From positions 248,001 to 312,000 of the forward strand of contig CAWJMN010000001.1 in assembly GCA_963844055.1 (NCBI GenBank): a stretch of 64,000 bases of DNA. Reading direction: 5' to 3'. How positions within the stretch are numbered: position 1 is the first letter of the stretch; the number at the start of each line of letters is the position of its first letter. Source of the stretch: CAWJMN01 sp963844055. GTDB lineage: Bacteria > Planctomycetota > Planctomycetia > Pirellulales > Pirellulaceae. A program made the translations under genes and the position numbers. Below the pieces are notes generated by a model. That model worked only from the letters and a program-made list of their open reading frames with translations. It was not told where the DNA came from and made no database searches. This document shows, in pieces, positions 27,219 through 37,396 of this stretch.

Positions 27219-27986
27219 TTAAGTGGCGACAATTCCGCCGAATCGTCGATCCCGGGCCGCAAAGTCACGAATGGCTTGATGAAGATCCGCGGTCTCAAAT
27301 TCAGGCCAGCACTTCTCGGTCACCCACAGTTCGGCATAGCTGATTTGCCAGAGCAGGAAATTGCTAATCCGCATCTCGCCGGCCGTGCGTACTAAAAGAT
27401 CGGGGTCCAGCATGCCAGCGGTGTAAAGTCGGTCAGAGACGGTCTGTTCGGTGATGCTGGCGGCGTCCAGCTTTCCGGCAGCGACCTCTTCGGCAATCTT
27501 CCGTACACAGTCGGTCAGTTCGCCCCGTCCACCATAGTTGATGGCAAGGCATAGCCGCGTGCCAGTATTGCCAGAGCTAAGCTCGACCGTTTTGTCCATC
27601 TCACGCAGGGTGGCTTCGGGAATTCCCTCGCGGCGACCAATCGTGCTGACCACGATGTTCTGACGCATGATCGTTTGTCGCTCTTCGATCATGTACTGCT
27701 CAAGCAGGTGCATGAGAAAATCGAGCTCACGCTGAGGTCGCTTCCAGTTCTCGCTAGAAAGACAATACAGGGTTAGCTGTGCCAGGCCCAAACGTGCCGC
27801 TTCTTCTACCGTACGGCGAACGCTGGCCACACCTCGGCGATGTCCTTCGATGCGCGGCAGATAACGTCGCTGAGCCCAGCGCCCATTTCCATCCATGATG
27901 ATGGCAACATGGCGCGGCCGACGCTCTAGCGGAATGTCCGCGAGGTCGGAGGCAGTCGTAGCAGTGGAAGGTGCAGGAGGCGACAT
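27219..27986 (-). CDS. uppS: isoprenyl transferase (undecaprenyl diphosphate synthase)
   Basis: The cis-prenyltransferase extends FPP with IPP units to form the undecaprenyl carrier. Starting at ATG 27986 it has 255 residues, near the family size. HVAIIMDGNGRWAQRRYLPR carries the catalytic Asp (D32) and the diphosphate-binding loop; later GHRRGVASVRRTVEEAARLG, LTLYCLSSENWKRP and CLAINYGGRGEL are diagnostic, and the end has PDLLVRTAGEMRISNFLLWQ followed by ELWVTEKCWPEF. All the IPP-binding residues seem intact. It sits before cdsA, as is common in bacteria. Confidence 0.93.
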   Translation of the reverse strand: MSPPAPSTATTASDLADIPLERRPRHVAIIMDGNGRWAQRRYLPRIEGHRRGVASVRRTVEEAARLGLAQLTLYCLSSENWKRPQRELDFLMHLLEQYMIEERQTIMRQNIVVSTIGRREGIPEATLREMDKTVELSSGNTGTRLCLAINYGGRGELTDCVRKIAEEVAAGKLDAASITEQTVSDRLYTAGMLDPDLLVRTAGEMRISNFLLWQISYAELWVTEKCWPEFETADLHQAIRDFAARDRRFGGIVAT

Positions 27987-28210
27987 GGAATCAGCAAGCA
28001 GAGTCGGAGGCCAAAGCGTACAAGAGCACATGCCCCTGTCACAAACCAACCCATAAGGATCGGAAGCTGTAGGCCATCACCGAACCCTGATTTTACTTGG
28101 ATTAGACCGGCAAGGGCAGTAGACGCCTGTTGGACTTATTGCCCCGCAAAACCTGCGTGTTTTACCGATTTGGGTCCATTCCTCGTCATTTGGGTCCGGC
28201 CAGACCATCG

Positions 28211-29299
28211 TTAGGCAAACTGGACGATCGACTTAATGCCTTGCGGCTGGCGACCCACATATTGGGAATGGCATTCTGCCGGGGTAACGCGGGCGGTGAT
28301 CATCTTTTGGAGTTCGGCCCCATGGGACTTTTGCAGGATCTCCAGATGGGCAATCGCGTCAATAAAATCACGCGGGGCAGAGTTCACACTGCCGATGTGG
28401 AGGTGGTTGCGAATCAGCCCATCCCGCATCATTGCGGCAACATTATGGTGCCCCGGCTTTGGCACGCGCGAGCATCCCAGCCAAACCATGATGCCGCAAG
28501 GGGCCAAGGCCCGGGCCGCATCGAGCATCACGTCTTCGCTTCCGGTGCATTCCAGGCAGAGGTCAAAGCCGTTTTCACTCGGCCGAATCTCATCCCAGAA
28601 GTTCGGAGTCATACGGACGTACTCCGCCCCAAAGCTCACTGCCAACTGCGCCCGGAATGTGTCGGGAGTGTCACGGCCAGCGATGGTCACATTCCAGCCG
28701 CGAACACGTGCGGCCAGCAAACTGGCAAAGCCAATCGGGCCCAGGCCCGTCACCAAAACATGGGGAGCGTTGGCGCCGTTCCAAACCTCGTCACCCAATC
28801 TTGCCTTTTGCAGCAGGAGCGCTTCATTGACTCCCTTTTCCGAAACGGCCAAGGGTTCCGCAAAGATAGCGATGTTGGCAATGGATGTGGGGACTTTATA
28901 GACGTATTCGGCACGGTCAATGAACTGGGGCGAGCCAAAGCCATGCTCACGATAGATGCCGCGCTCGGTGCATTGCGAGAAGTCGAGCATGTCGACCCGA
29001 CGTGTCGCACCAGGAACGGGGCGGCGCACAACGGGCACCACCAAATCTCCTACTGCAAATCCACTTCCGGCATCGGGTCCAAGTTCGGTTACCTGTGCTA
29101 AGCACTCATGCCCCAGGATCAGATGCTTTTCACCCGGCGGAACGGCCGGCGTCTCGGATAACAAGATCTCTCGATCGGTACCACAGACGCCCAGCTCTAG
29201 CGTTTGACACGCGATTTCACCCGGCAGCAGTGGCCGTGGCGCAGGGGGCGAAACAAGGACCGCTTCATTCTTTCCAGGGATCGCAGAGATTGCAAACAT
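28211..29299 (-). CDS. zinc-type alcohol/glucose 1-dehydrogenase family protein
   Basis: The medium-chain dehydrogenase has about 362 residues. The zinc-site cysteine lies in LGVCGTDREILL, the HE pair in LILGHECLA, and the nucleotide-binding loop reads HVLVTGLGPIGFASLLAA. The region VPGATRRVDMLDFSQCTERGIY and the spacing resemble archaeal-type glucose 1-dehydrogenases rather than standard ADHs, since it has a long catalytic-domain insert and lacks the four-cysteine structural lobe in full. The reaction is NAD(P)-dependent oxidation of a sugar or alcohol. I prefer ATG 29299 over a GTG two codons earlier. Confidence 0.8.
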   Translation of the reverse strand: MFAISAIPGKNEAVLVSPPAPRPLLPGEIACQTLELGVCGTDREILLSETPAVPPGEKHLILGHECLAQVTELGPDAGSGFAVGDLVVPVVRRPVPGATRRVDMLDFSQCTERGIYREHGFGSPQFIDRAEYVYKVPTSIANIAIFAEPLAVSEKGVNEALLLQKARLGDEVWNGANAPHVLVTGLGPIGFASLLAARVRGWNVTIAGRDTPDTFRAQLAVSFGAEYVRMTPNFWDEIRPSENGFDLCLECTGSEDVMLDAARALAPCGIMVWLGCSRVPKPGHHNVAAMMRDGLIRNHLHIGSVNSAPRDFIDAIAHLEILQKSHGAELQKMITARVTPAECHSQYVGRQPQGIKSIVQFA

Positions 29300-29453
29300 G
29301 CTCACACCAAATCAAAGGGCGAAGATCGAATAGCCCTTGTTAGTGTAGAGGTATTTCGCCCGACGTACAGCCATATACGTTGCGAGCTTAATCAGGAGGA
29401 ACGTGTCTCGCTCTACCTTAAAACGCCGCCAATCCCATCGACCGATTCTTGGG

Positions 29454-30604
29454 TTACGTCGATTCAACAAGCTTACGATCAGCAATCAACTGATCCACTT
29501 CGGCCCGCAATTTGTCGAGGATTTGATCGTAAGGGTAAGCGCCCAGTTCTAAGCTTCCCTTTTTCAGGTTCACGAAGTTTGGGCCGCACCAAAGGCCTAG
29601 GTCGGCGTCATCCGTTTCGCCGGGGCCATTTACGCGGCAGCCCATCACCGCAATGGTAATGGCGTACTCTTTGGCGTACTGCGTCATCGATTTGACCTGC
29701 TGGGCCAGTTCGATGAACGCTTGATTTTCCACGCGCGAACAACTTGGACACGAAATAATATTGAGCACACCCAGCCCGTAATCCACCACACTGCGCACGC
29801 GCCCTGCAGCAATGTCGGCCAAGATGTTGCGCCCGCAGCAATCTCTTCAATCTTTTGCGGATTTGGCACCGTTAGCGAAACACGAATCGTATCGCCAATG
29901 CCTCGGCTAATCAGTTGTTCAAAGGCGATGCGGGTCTTGATGATCCCATCCGGTGGAAGGCCGGCTTCGGTCACTCCCAGGTGCAGTGGCACATCGGGTC
30001 GCAGTTCTGCAAACCGCTTGTTGACTTCAACAACCTTCTTTGGATCGGAATCTTTGAGCGAGACGTTGTAGCGGGTGAAGCCCAGCGAATCGAGCAGTTC
30101 ACAGTGCTCCATGGCCGATTCAATCATGGGAGTGATTGAATCGTGGGCGTCGTACTTCTCTTTTTTGGCTGGATCGACGCTGCCGCAATTCACTCCCACG
30201 CGAAGGGCGCAGTCATTTTTGGCCGCTATCTCTGCAATGTAACGGACCTTGTCCTGCCAAGGACGCGTGGGCTCATGGTGGTAAAGATGCCCGGGGTTGT
30301 AGCGAATCTTGTCGACCGAGGGGCCTACTAGTTCTGCTAGGCGATAGTTTTCTTGCAAGTCGACGGACAGGTTAGCGGAAGTCTGCTTGCGAATTTCGGC
30401 AAGTGCTTCAGCATCCTTCTTGTTATCGCAAGCGATGCGGACGACATCGGCACCGGCGGTATGCAAGGCGTTTACTTGCTCTACCGTGGCGGCAACATCC
30501 TGGGTATGCGTGGCCGTCATGCTTTGAACGGCAATCGGGTGGTCGTGCCCAATCGAGATCGAGCCAATTCGAACGCTACGCGTGGGATTACGCTTGATAT
30601 TCAC
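29454..30604 (-). CDS. ispG: 4-hydroxy-3-methylbut-2-en-1-yl diphosphate synthase, with a -1-type frameshift
   Basis: IspG reduces MEcPP to HMBPP in the MEP pathway. The first frame holds the TIM barrel: NPTRSVRIGSISIGHDHPIA, TAGADVVRIACDNKKDAEAL, YNPGHLYHHEPTRPWQDKVR, RVGVNCGSVDP and HLGVTEAGLPPDGIIKTRIA. The second frame holds the [4Fe-4S] domain: SCPSCSRVENQAFIEL and MGCRVNGPGETDDADLGLW, with all cluster cysteines. The break is at GCGCCCGC (29829-29836 on the plus strand). One extra C or G there gives AAGRNILADIAAGRV and full continuity. As ispG is essential wherever the MEP route is the only one, a sequence error or a real frameshift is more likely than loss of function. Confidence 0.85.
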
Positions 30605-30759
30605 AGTCGGTCACACTTGCCTAACAAAAAAGGACGACTCACCCATCAAACCGGTGCGAAGTGAGCCGAATACTGCAGACCCTTGTCATTGTGCCTAACC
30701 GCAGGCAGGTTGGCAATGTCACCAAGGTCTTGCAAAGGGCCAAGGCGACCGCACCTAAG

Positions 30760-31926
30760 TTATTTGCTGGACGAGATTTGCACCAGTGGAGCCCGGCTTT
30801 TTGCGGAACTCTTGCTACCGCTTGGACGGTTCGCATCCGTGGCACTCTCGGGGAGCAAATGGGGGCGTGGCACATTTTGCGAGGCAGGAACGTCCGGCGT
30901 GTCGCCAAAAATCGCCAAGCGAGCACTCCGCCAGAAACCAGCCCAACTTCCAAAGGTCGCCGCAACCGCACTGGGCTCGTATCCGCAGTGCATCAGGCAA
31001 TCCTGGCACTTGGAATTGCCACTCTTGCGGCCATAGTTCTCCCAAGCGGTTGTTTCCAAGAGTTCTTTGAACGACTGGGTATAGCCTTCGCCAAGGAGGT
31101 AGCACGGCTTTTGCCAGCCGAAGACGTTGTACGTGGGGCTACCCCAAGGGGTGCATTCCAAATCGAACTTCCCTTGCAGGAACTCCAAAAACAGCGGCGA
31201 CTGATTGAACTGCCACCGTTGGCCCAAAAGGCCACGGCTTGTTCCACGAAGTAGCCGTTGAAAGAGGGAGATCGTTTCTTTGCGTCCTAGAAAGTGCTCT
31301 TGGTCGGGGGCCTTTTCATAGCTGTAGCCCGGCGAGATCATCATCCCTTCCAGTCCCAGTTTGGTCATTTCGTCAAAGAAGCCGCGCATCCGTTCCGCAT
31401 CGGTCCCTGCAAAGAAGGTGCTGTTGGTGGTGACGCGGAAGCCAGCCTTTTTGGCCGCCTTGATTGCCTGGATGGCAATGTCGTAGGTCCCTTCACGGCA
31501 GACGGCCGCATCATGCTCGGGCTGCGGGCCATCCAAGTGAACGGAAAACGAGAAATAGCGCGAAGGCTTAAAGCGAGGGAGCGACTCTTCCAGCTTCAAG
31601 GCATTAGTGCAGAGATAGACGTATCGCTTCCGCTTGACCAGTCCGGCGACAATCTCTTCGATCTGTGGATGAAGCAGGGGCTCGCCCCCGGGAATGGCAA
31701 CAATCGGTGCGCCGCATTCATCCGAAGCCTTCCAGCATTGTTCGGGCGAAAGGTTCTTGCGCAGGATCTCTGCAGGAAACTGAATCTTGCCACAGCCAGC
31801 GCAGGCCAAGTTGCAACGGAAGAGAGGCTCCAGCATGAGGACCAACGGATATCGCTTCACGCCGCGCAATTGGTTCTTCAGCACGTAGCTGGCAACGGTC
31901 CACATCTGCGAAAAAGGTACGCTCAT
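30760..31926 (-). CDS. hpnH: adenosyl-hopane transferase HpnH (radical SAM)
   Basis: The 388-residue protein has the radical SAM motif FRCNLACAGCGK (C38, C42, C45), then IPGGEPLLHPQIEEIVAGL and YLCTNALKLEESLPRF, and the HpnH-type YFSFSVHLDGPQ and NSTFFAGTDAERMRGFFDEM. The later ECTPWGSPTYNVFGWQKPCYLL and CQDCLMHCGYEPSAV supply extra cysteines. HpnH adds an adenosyl group to diploptene, the first step of C35 hopanoid synthesis. A C-terminal tail of about 50 residues is Ser/Pro/Lys-rich and not conserved. I use the ATG at 31926 since SVPFSQMW is the usual start. It follows shc at a gap of about 60 bases. Confidence 0.93.
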   Translation of the reverse strand: MSVPFSQMWTVASYVLKNQLRGVKRYPLVLMLEPLFRCNLACAGCGKIQFPAEILRKNLSPEQCWKASDECGAPIVAIPGGEPLLHPQIEEIVAGLVKRKRYVYLCTNALKLEESLPRFKPSRYFSFSVHLDGPQPEHDAAVCREGTYDIAIQAIKAAKKAGFRVTTNSTFFAGTDAERMRGFFDEMTKLGLEGMMISPGYSYEKAPDQEHFLGRKETISLFQRLLRGTSRGLLGQRWQFNQSPLFLEFLQGKFDLECTPWGSPTYNVFGWQKPCYLLGEGYTQSFKELLETTAWENYGRKSGNSKCQDCLMHCGYEPSAVAATFGSWAGFWRSARLAIFGDTPDVPASQNVPRPHLLPESATDANRPSGSKSSAKSRAPLVQISSSK

Positions 31927-31985
31927 GATAGGTTGCAATTAAACGTCGAGAGGGAAGAGGCGAAACAAACGATAACCTACCAGGC

Positions 31986-34064
31986 TTAACGGGGATGCAC
32001 ACTTGCCGAGGAATGGCTGGTCACGTGACCTGAATTCGCTGCAAACGATTTTGCCTCTGGCGCGTTGCCATGGGCTTTTTGCCACTGGGCCATGGCCAGC
32101 AGCGGGAAATAGATCGGGTAGTAGTGGTACTTCAGATAGAACACCTGCGGAAAGCCAGTACCGGTGAACTCGTCTTCTTCCCAGGTACCTTCCGCCGTTT
32201 GGGTTTCCACAAGGTATTCAATGCCACGGCGGACGGCCGGATGATCCATGTAGCCCGCTGCCATCAGCCCTAGTAAGGCCCAGGCAGTCTGCGATGCGGT
32301 CACGTTTCCTTGGCCGCGAAGTTCAGGCGACTCGTAGGTGTCGGCCGATTCGCCCCAGCCGCCGCTAGGTTGCTGATGGTTGAGCAACCACTCGGCGCCA
32401 CGCACCATGGCTGGATCCTCTTTGGAGACACCAATCGCTGCGAGGCCGACCAGCACTTGCCAGGTGCCATAGATATAGTTCACGCCCCAACGGCCGAACC
32501 AACTGCCATCGGGCTCTTGTGTCTGGCGGATGTAGCGGATCGCTCGCTGCACTTCGGGATCGCTCTGCCGATGTCCCCAAACCGCAAGCGCTTCTAGCAC
32601 ACGGCCTGTCAGGTCGGGCGTGCTAGGGTCGATCATCGCATTGTGATCAGCAAACGGAACGCTGCACAAAAACTCGCTGTCATTGTCTTTGTCGAAAGCG
32701 CCCCAGCCACCATCGCGGTTTTGCATTGCCAGCACCCAGCGCCGGGCTCGTTCGCAGGCAGCTGGAATCGCCATGTTTTGTGACGCACGCGTCGACTTGG
32801 CATCTTCCGCAGTGATTGGCCTGTGTCCCAGTTCATGCATGGCGATCATCACCATGATCGTATCATCCACATCCGGATAGAACTGGTTGTTGTGCTCAAA
32901 GAACCAGCCGGCAGGCTCGGCCGAGACACGTACTGCCCAGTCGCCCGTCTTGGTGACTTCTTTTGACATCAACCAATTCACCGCCGACTTTACGGGGGCA
33001 TCGTCCATCGTCTTGCCACTGGCGGCCAGTGCCCGCAGCGTGATGGCGGTATCCCAAACCGGTGAAAGGCAAGGTTGTAGCCAAGCTGCCTGTTCGTCTT
33101 CGAGTACCAGCTTGTTTAGCTCTTCCTGCTGTTGTCGAACTTCGGGACTATCATCCGAATAGCCCAAGCATCGCAGCGCAATTAGGCTCCACACGATTGG
33201 TGGAAAGATGGCTCCCAGGCCATCACTTTCGGCAAAGCGACGGATCATCCACTTCTTCGCCTTGGCCAGCGCGATTGCGCGAAAGGGCTTGATGCCCCAC
33301 GCTTCCAAAAACTTCAGGCCACGATCAGCTTGGCGGAAGAAGTTCTCCCAAGAGAAGAATCGCACGGGACCCTTCAAGCTTGGGGAACGGAGCGCGGGCC
33401 ACTGGGTTGCCGGCTTCAAGAGCAGTTCTTGGATCCCTAGTCCTTCAGGCAGACGAATCTTAGGCCGATAGGCCCACATGATAGAAAGGGGAACCACAAT
33501 CGTGCGCGACCATGCACTCATGCGGTAGATGTTGATCGGAAACCATTTGGGCAGCATCATCAATTCAGGAGGGACTGCCGGGCAAACGGTATAGGGAATC
33601 TCTCCGAGTAGCGCCAGATAAAATCGGGTAAAGCTATTAACTGCATCGGCACCGCCGGCGGCGCGAATGGCTTGTGCGGCGCGCTGCATCGGTTCAGAGT
33701 TAGGATCATAGCCAGTTAGCTTCAGTGCGAAATAGGCTTTGACGCTTTGCGAGATCTCTAGCTTACCGCCGGGATACATCGCCCAGCCCCCGGTAGGCAA
33801 TTGCTTTTGGGCAATCGTTACGGCGCATTGTTGAGCAAGTCGTTCGCTATGCCGTCCCAAAAACGCCAGTAGCAAAATCGTCTCGCTCTCAAGGATGGTG
33901 TCCCCTTCCAGCTCTGCGCACCAAAAGCTGCCTGCTTGTTGCTGTGAGAACAACCAGCGACAGGTCTGGCTCACGCCGGCCGACAAACGATGGGCAAAGC
34001 TTTGCCCTTCCTGCTCGGCGGGACGGTGCGATGCGTCTGTTCGAATGGTGGTTGAGCTGGCCAT
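31986..34064 (-). CDS. shc: squalene-hopene cyclase
   Basis: The 692-residue triterpene cyclase turns squalene into hopene/hopanol on the inner membrane. The catalytic motif NQFYPDVDDTIM (D398 to D401) is the DxDD that protonates squalene, and several QW repeats are visible, for example QNRDGGWGAFDKDN, QEPDGSWFGRWGVNYIYG, QQPSGGWGESADTYES and QTAEGTWEEDEFTGTGFP. The length is slightly above the usual 630-680 because of short N- and C-terminal extensions. It heads the hopanoid pair shc-hpnH; no shc-like hpnC/D/E genes (squalene synthesis) are in the window. Confidence 0.95.
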   Translation of the reverse strand: MASSTTIRTDASHRPAEQEGQSFAHRLSAGVSQTCRWLFSQQQAGSFWCAELEGDTILESETILLLAFLGRHSERLAQQCAVTIAQKQLPTGGWAMYPGGKLEISQSVKAYFALKLTGYDPNSEPMQRAAQAIRAAGGADAVNSFTRFYLALLGEIPYTVCPAVPPELMMLPKWFPINIYRMSAWSRTIVVPLSIMWAYRPKIRLPEGLGIQELLLKPATQWPALRSPSLKGPVRFFSWENFFRQADRGLKFLEAWGIKPFRAIALAKAKKWMIRRFAESDGLGAIFPPIVWSLIALRCLGYSDDSPEVRQQQEELNKLVLEDEQAAWLQPCLSPVWDTAITLRALAASGKTMDDAPVKSAVNWLMSKEVTKTGDWAVRVSAEPAGWFFEHNNQFYPDVDDTIMVMIAMHELGHRPITAEDAKSTRASQNMAIPAACERARRWVLAMQNRDGGWGAFDKDNDSEFLCSVPFADHNAMIDPSTPDLTGRVLEALAVWGHRQSDPEVQRAIRYIRQTQEPDGSWFGRWGVNYIYGTWQVLVGLAAIGVSKEDPAMVRGAEWLLNHQQPSGGWGESADTYESPELRGQGNVTASQTAWALLGLMAAGYMDHPAVRRGIEYLVETQTAEGTWEEDEFTGTGFPQVFYLKYHYYPIYFPLLAMAQWQKAHGNAPEAKSFAANSGHVTSHSSASVHPR

Positions 34065-34468
34065 CCTGACCGTTTCCTATGGCAAATACTTTGCGGCGGC
34101 GAGAGTTCCCACAGGCCGCTTGGCTTACATCCTTGTCGTGTGCCCAGCGGGGTTGGCAAGCGCGCACCGCAGGCAGCACGCATCGTAGAGCGTACGGGGG
34201 GTCGAGCGTAAGTCCAACTGGCCGCAAAAACCACGTCTAGACCCTCTACAAGAGCGGATTTGCCAATGGCATTAGCTCGTTTCCTGCCGTAAGCCCTATT
34301 GGCGGGCTCCAGCGGGAATCTCCGGAAAACCCTTGGCAGGACTCACAGTTGCCTACAAAACCAGTTATTATCAGATGAGTTTTGTGGCAGATTTTCCGGC
34401 CTTAGTCCCATTCGGGGCTAGGCAGTTGTCCGGCATCTTCGCGATCTCCATTCGAGGGAAAGAATTCC
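34065..34468. other. divergent promoter region between shc and nhaD
   Basis: About 400 bases between shc (minus) and the antiporter gene (plus). No gene is supported. GAGGGAAAG lies 6-7 bases before the nhaD ATG and is its likely ribosome site. I see no strong palindrome. Confidence 0.4.
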
Positions 34469-36115
34469 ATGCACGTTCACGCAGCGGTGGCCATGGCACG
34501 AACCGCACTCTGTCAGGCCATGTTTGCCTTGGCATTTACTTGGGCGCTAAGCAGTTCCGTTTTTAGCGCGGACGAAACACCCGCTGCAACGGCAGAGACT
34601 CCAGCCGCTGAAGCGGCCGCCGAACCTGCTGCAGAAGCGAAGGCCGAAGCGACGGATGCCAAGCACGCTGCTGAGGGGCATGATCATGCGGAAGGCGATG
34701 CGCACGGCGCTCATGCTGGACACGCATCGATGGGAAAAGAGCTAGGTGTGTGGACGATCCTTCCCTTTGCCTTGCTACTAGCGGCGATTGCTATTTTTCC
34801 CCTGGTCCATGGACATTGGTGGGAACACAACACCAACAAGGGGATTGTGGTGGGCCTGTTGTCGATTCCACTAGCGATCTATTTGCTAGTTGCGTTTGGC
34901 GATGGCGCCGTTCATGAACTGCTCGACAAGGTCAAAGAATACATCTCGTTCATCGCGCTGTTGGCGGCACTGTACGTGATCAGTGGCGGCATCTATGTGA
35001 AGGGATCGCTGGCAGGAACGCCGCTGGCGAATACCAGCTTGCTGGCTTTGGGTGCGATCCTTGCCAGTGTGATCGGAACGACCGGTGCATCGGTGGTTTT
35101 TATTCGTCCTTTGCTGCGTGCCAATCGTAGCCGAAAAGCTCGGGCACATATTGTGATCTTCTTCATCTTCATCGTATCGAACTGCGGCGGTTTGCTAACT
35201 CCGCTGGGCGATCCACCACTATTTTTGGGGTTCTTGAAGGGGGTTCCCTTCATCTGGACTGTACAAAACCTGTGGATGCAATGGCTGTTTGTGAATGTGG
35301 TATTGCTGGTGATCTTCAACATCTGGGATCAGATCGTTCTCAATCGCGAAGAGAAGCTGCTGCCAGGTTCGCAGCTGGAAGAAGCCGAAAAGCATGAGCC
35401 CTTTTCGATCTTGGGTATGCACAACATCTTGTTCCTGCTGGGCGTTGTCGGCGTGATCGTACTGAGCGGCCAAAACGCTTTTGATGGCATCAACAAGCAG
35501 TTCCTCGCATTCCTGAATGTGAAGGGCCTGCAGATTATCGGCGGCCAAGAGTTGGCGATGATTGTTTTGGCGATTGTGGCCTATGTCACCACGCCGAATG
35601 GCAATCGTGAGAACAACAAGTTCACCTTCGGCCCGATCCTAGAAGTGGCTGTCCTCTTCGTGGGGATCTTCATCACGATGACACCTGCTCTACAAATCCT
35701 GAACGCGTGGGGAAATAACCTGCGTCCAGACCTGGGGGAATTTGCTCTCAAGGGGCCCGGCCAATTCTTTTGGGCCACCGGCATTTTGTCGAGCTTCCTC
35801 GATAATGCCCCCACCTATTTGACGCTGGCCTCGACCGCCTGCGGCATCAATGGCGTTCCAGTAGAAGGGGATGCCTACTTGATGGAGCTGTTGGCGAAGG
35901 GACCCGATGCGGTGAAGTTGCTGATCGCGATTTCCTGCGGCGCCGTGTTCATGGGAGCCAATACCTACATCGGCAACGGTCCGAACTTCATGGTCAAGGC
36001 AATTGCCGAAGAGAACGGCGTGCAGATGCCCGGCTTCTTTGGCTACATGCTGTATAGCGGCGGAATTCTGATTCCGATCTTTATCGCCGTGACGTTCATC
36101 TTCTTTCGCGGCTAA
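34469..36115 (+). CDS. nhaD: NhaD-type sodium:proton antiporter
   Basis: The 548-residue protein has a signal-like N-terminal helix, then an Ala/Glu/His-rich spacer (residues 36-88, including HDHAEGDAHGAHAGHAS) and a membrane core of about 12 helices. The core has GGIYVKGSLAGTPLANTSLL, SNCGGLLTPLGDPPLFLGFL, FLDNAPTYLTLASTACG and ISCGAVFMGANTYIGNGPNF, all NhaD/ArsB-superfamily (IT superfamily) motifs. NhaD exchanges Na+ or Li+ for H+ at the cytoplasmic membrane. The His-rich stretch could bind metal or sense pH; this is an inference. It is separated from shc by a divergent promoter region and has no operon partner. Confidence 0.9.
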   Translation: MHVHAAVAMARTALCQAMFALAFTWALSSSVFSADETPAATAETPAAEAAAEPAAEAKAEATDAKHAAEGHDHAEGDAHGAHAGHASMGKELGVWTILPFALLLAAIAIFPLVHGHWWEHNTNKGIVVGLLSIPLAIYLLVAFGDGAVHELLDKVKEYISFIALLAALYVISGGIYVKGSLAGTPLANTSLLALGAILASVIGTTGASVVFIRPLLRANRSRKARAHIVIFFIFIVSNCGGLLTPLGDPPLFLGFLKGVPFIWTVQNLWMQWLFVNVVLLVIFNIWDQIVLNREEKLLPGSQLEEAEKHEPFSILGMHNILFLLGVVGVIVLSGQNAFDGINKQFLAFLNVKGLQIIGGQELAMIVLAIVAYVTTPNGNRENNKFTFGPILEVAVLFVGIFITMTPALQILNAWGNNLRPDLGEFALKGPGQFFWATGILSSFLDNAPTYLTLASTACGINGVPVEGDAYLMELLAKGPDAVKLLIAISCGAVFMGANTYIGNGPNFMVKAIAEENGVQMPGFFGYMLYSGGILIPIFIAVTFIFFRG

Positions 36116-37396
36116 TTAACAGCCGCCAGAGGTTCCCTGGTGCAGGCGATCGGCAACAATCGCCTGTACCCGACCTCCAAAAGGGGCGATCAACAAAACG
36201 GCTCGTTGATCCCCCTCGACCTTCAGTTCTTTACGCAGGCGCTCGGGCTCGACTTCGCAGCCCCGCTTCTTGATCTCCAGATCGGCGATCCCTCGCTCAC
36301 GCAAATAGGACTTGAGCTTCTTTCGATCGAGCGGTAGCACGTCGCGCACGCGAAAGCCCGTGACTAGTTCGCTTTCTATCAGCTTACCGGATGTAAAGTA
36401 GGCCACACGATCCGCCAGCGCGGTTAAGCCCAGGCTTGCACAGAGGGAACGGCTTAGCTGCGCTGCCAAGATAGCCGCACTAGGCTCGTAGACGTACTCT
36501 TCTACTTGCGTAGCAATCGGCAGCATTGCTTGTTCTGCGGAAGCATCTTCTGCAAGTTCGGTGATGGCTATATGCCGGTTAAACGGGCTGGCATCCCGTG
36601 GAATTACCACGGCGCGACGTAGGCCTAGCGACTGGGTAAGTCCTCCAAAGGCAACCAGCAACTGCCGACATTCGCCCCGACTGGCCACATAGATCCGTTC
36701 GCTGATCGCCTGCCAAGTTGCCGGGATCTCAGTCGCCGGCGCAAGTTTGACGAGCCCTTGAGGGTGACGCTGCAATAGTTTTTCTAGCGTGGCGGGCGTA
36801 GGCTCTTGGTATTCCATCTGCGTGGTGCGTGCGCCGGTGACTCGCCGGTCGGGATCAATATGCCAGGCCGTTACCTGGTGTGGATCAAGGTCAAAAGCTT
36901 CGACCGCCTGACACCGAACCGTCACTTTGCAAGGGACGCCACCTCGCTCGATTGCCTGTTGTTGATAGACACGAGCATTGTGCTCAGCAAACTTGCAAAG
37001 CAGCGGATCTAGATCAACGCCGACAACCTCTGACCGCAAACCAAGCGTCGCCAGGTCACCACCCACGCCGCAGCAAAGATCCACAACGGGACCGGCCGGA
37101 AAGAATCGCTCCCCTTTCCAAGCCCCAATGCGATCATCGGTCGATTGTTCAAACCCACGTCGTGTGAACAACATTTGCGACGCGAGCGCAAATTTGGGGG
37201 CCGCTTTTTTTCGAAGGTCGACCTGATCCAGCAAGAACGTCCATTGCTCCTGCGAATAGTCCCGCCGCAACAGCTTCATCCCTTTGGCAACTGCTTGGTG
37301 ATTGCCCAGCGGCAATGCTTGCAACAGCTCAAGCCCCTTTAGCCCCGCAGAAGTGGCCAGCCAACTGGCATCGGCAATCTCGCTTGATGGAATCAT
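36116..37396 (-). CDS. class I SAM methyltransferase with THUMP-like C-terminal domain
   Basis: The 426-residue protein begins with a helical N-terminal region, then a Rossmann methyltransferase core: VVDLCCGVGGDLATLGL (motif I), EVVGVDLDPLLCKFAEHNA (motif II) and TAWHIDPDRRVTGARTT (a DPPR-like catalytic region, here DPDRR). The C-terminal 100 residues (LPLDRKKLKSYLRERGIADL, EIKKRGCEVEPERLRKELK) match the THUMP-like domain that accompanies this family. It probably modifies RNA, though the target is unknown. The stop codon abuts the nhaD stop (convergent, 36115/36116). Confidence 0.85.
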   Translation of the reverse strand: MIPSSEIADASWLATSAGLKGLELLQALPLGNHQAVAKGMKLLRRDYSQEQWTFLLDQVDLRKKAAPKFALASQMLFTRRGFEQSTDDRIGAWKGERFFPAGPVVDLCCGVGGDLATLGLRSEVVGVDLDPLLCKFAEHNARVYQQQAIERGGVPCKVTVRCQAVEAFDLDPHQVTAWHIDPDRRVTGARTTQMEYQEPTPATLEKLLQRHPQGLVKLAPATEIPATWQAISERIYVASRGECRQLLVAFGGLTQSLGLRRAVVIPRDASPFNRHIAITELAEDASAEQAMLPIATQVEEYVYEPSAAILAAQLSRSLCASLGLTALADRVAYFTSGKLIESELVTGFRVRDVLPLDRKKLKSYLRERGIADLEIKKRGCEVEPERLRKELKVEGDQRAVLLIAPFGGRVQAIVADRLHQGTSGGC

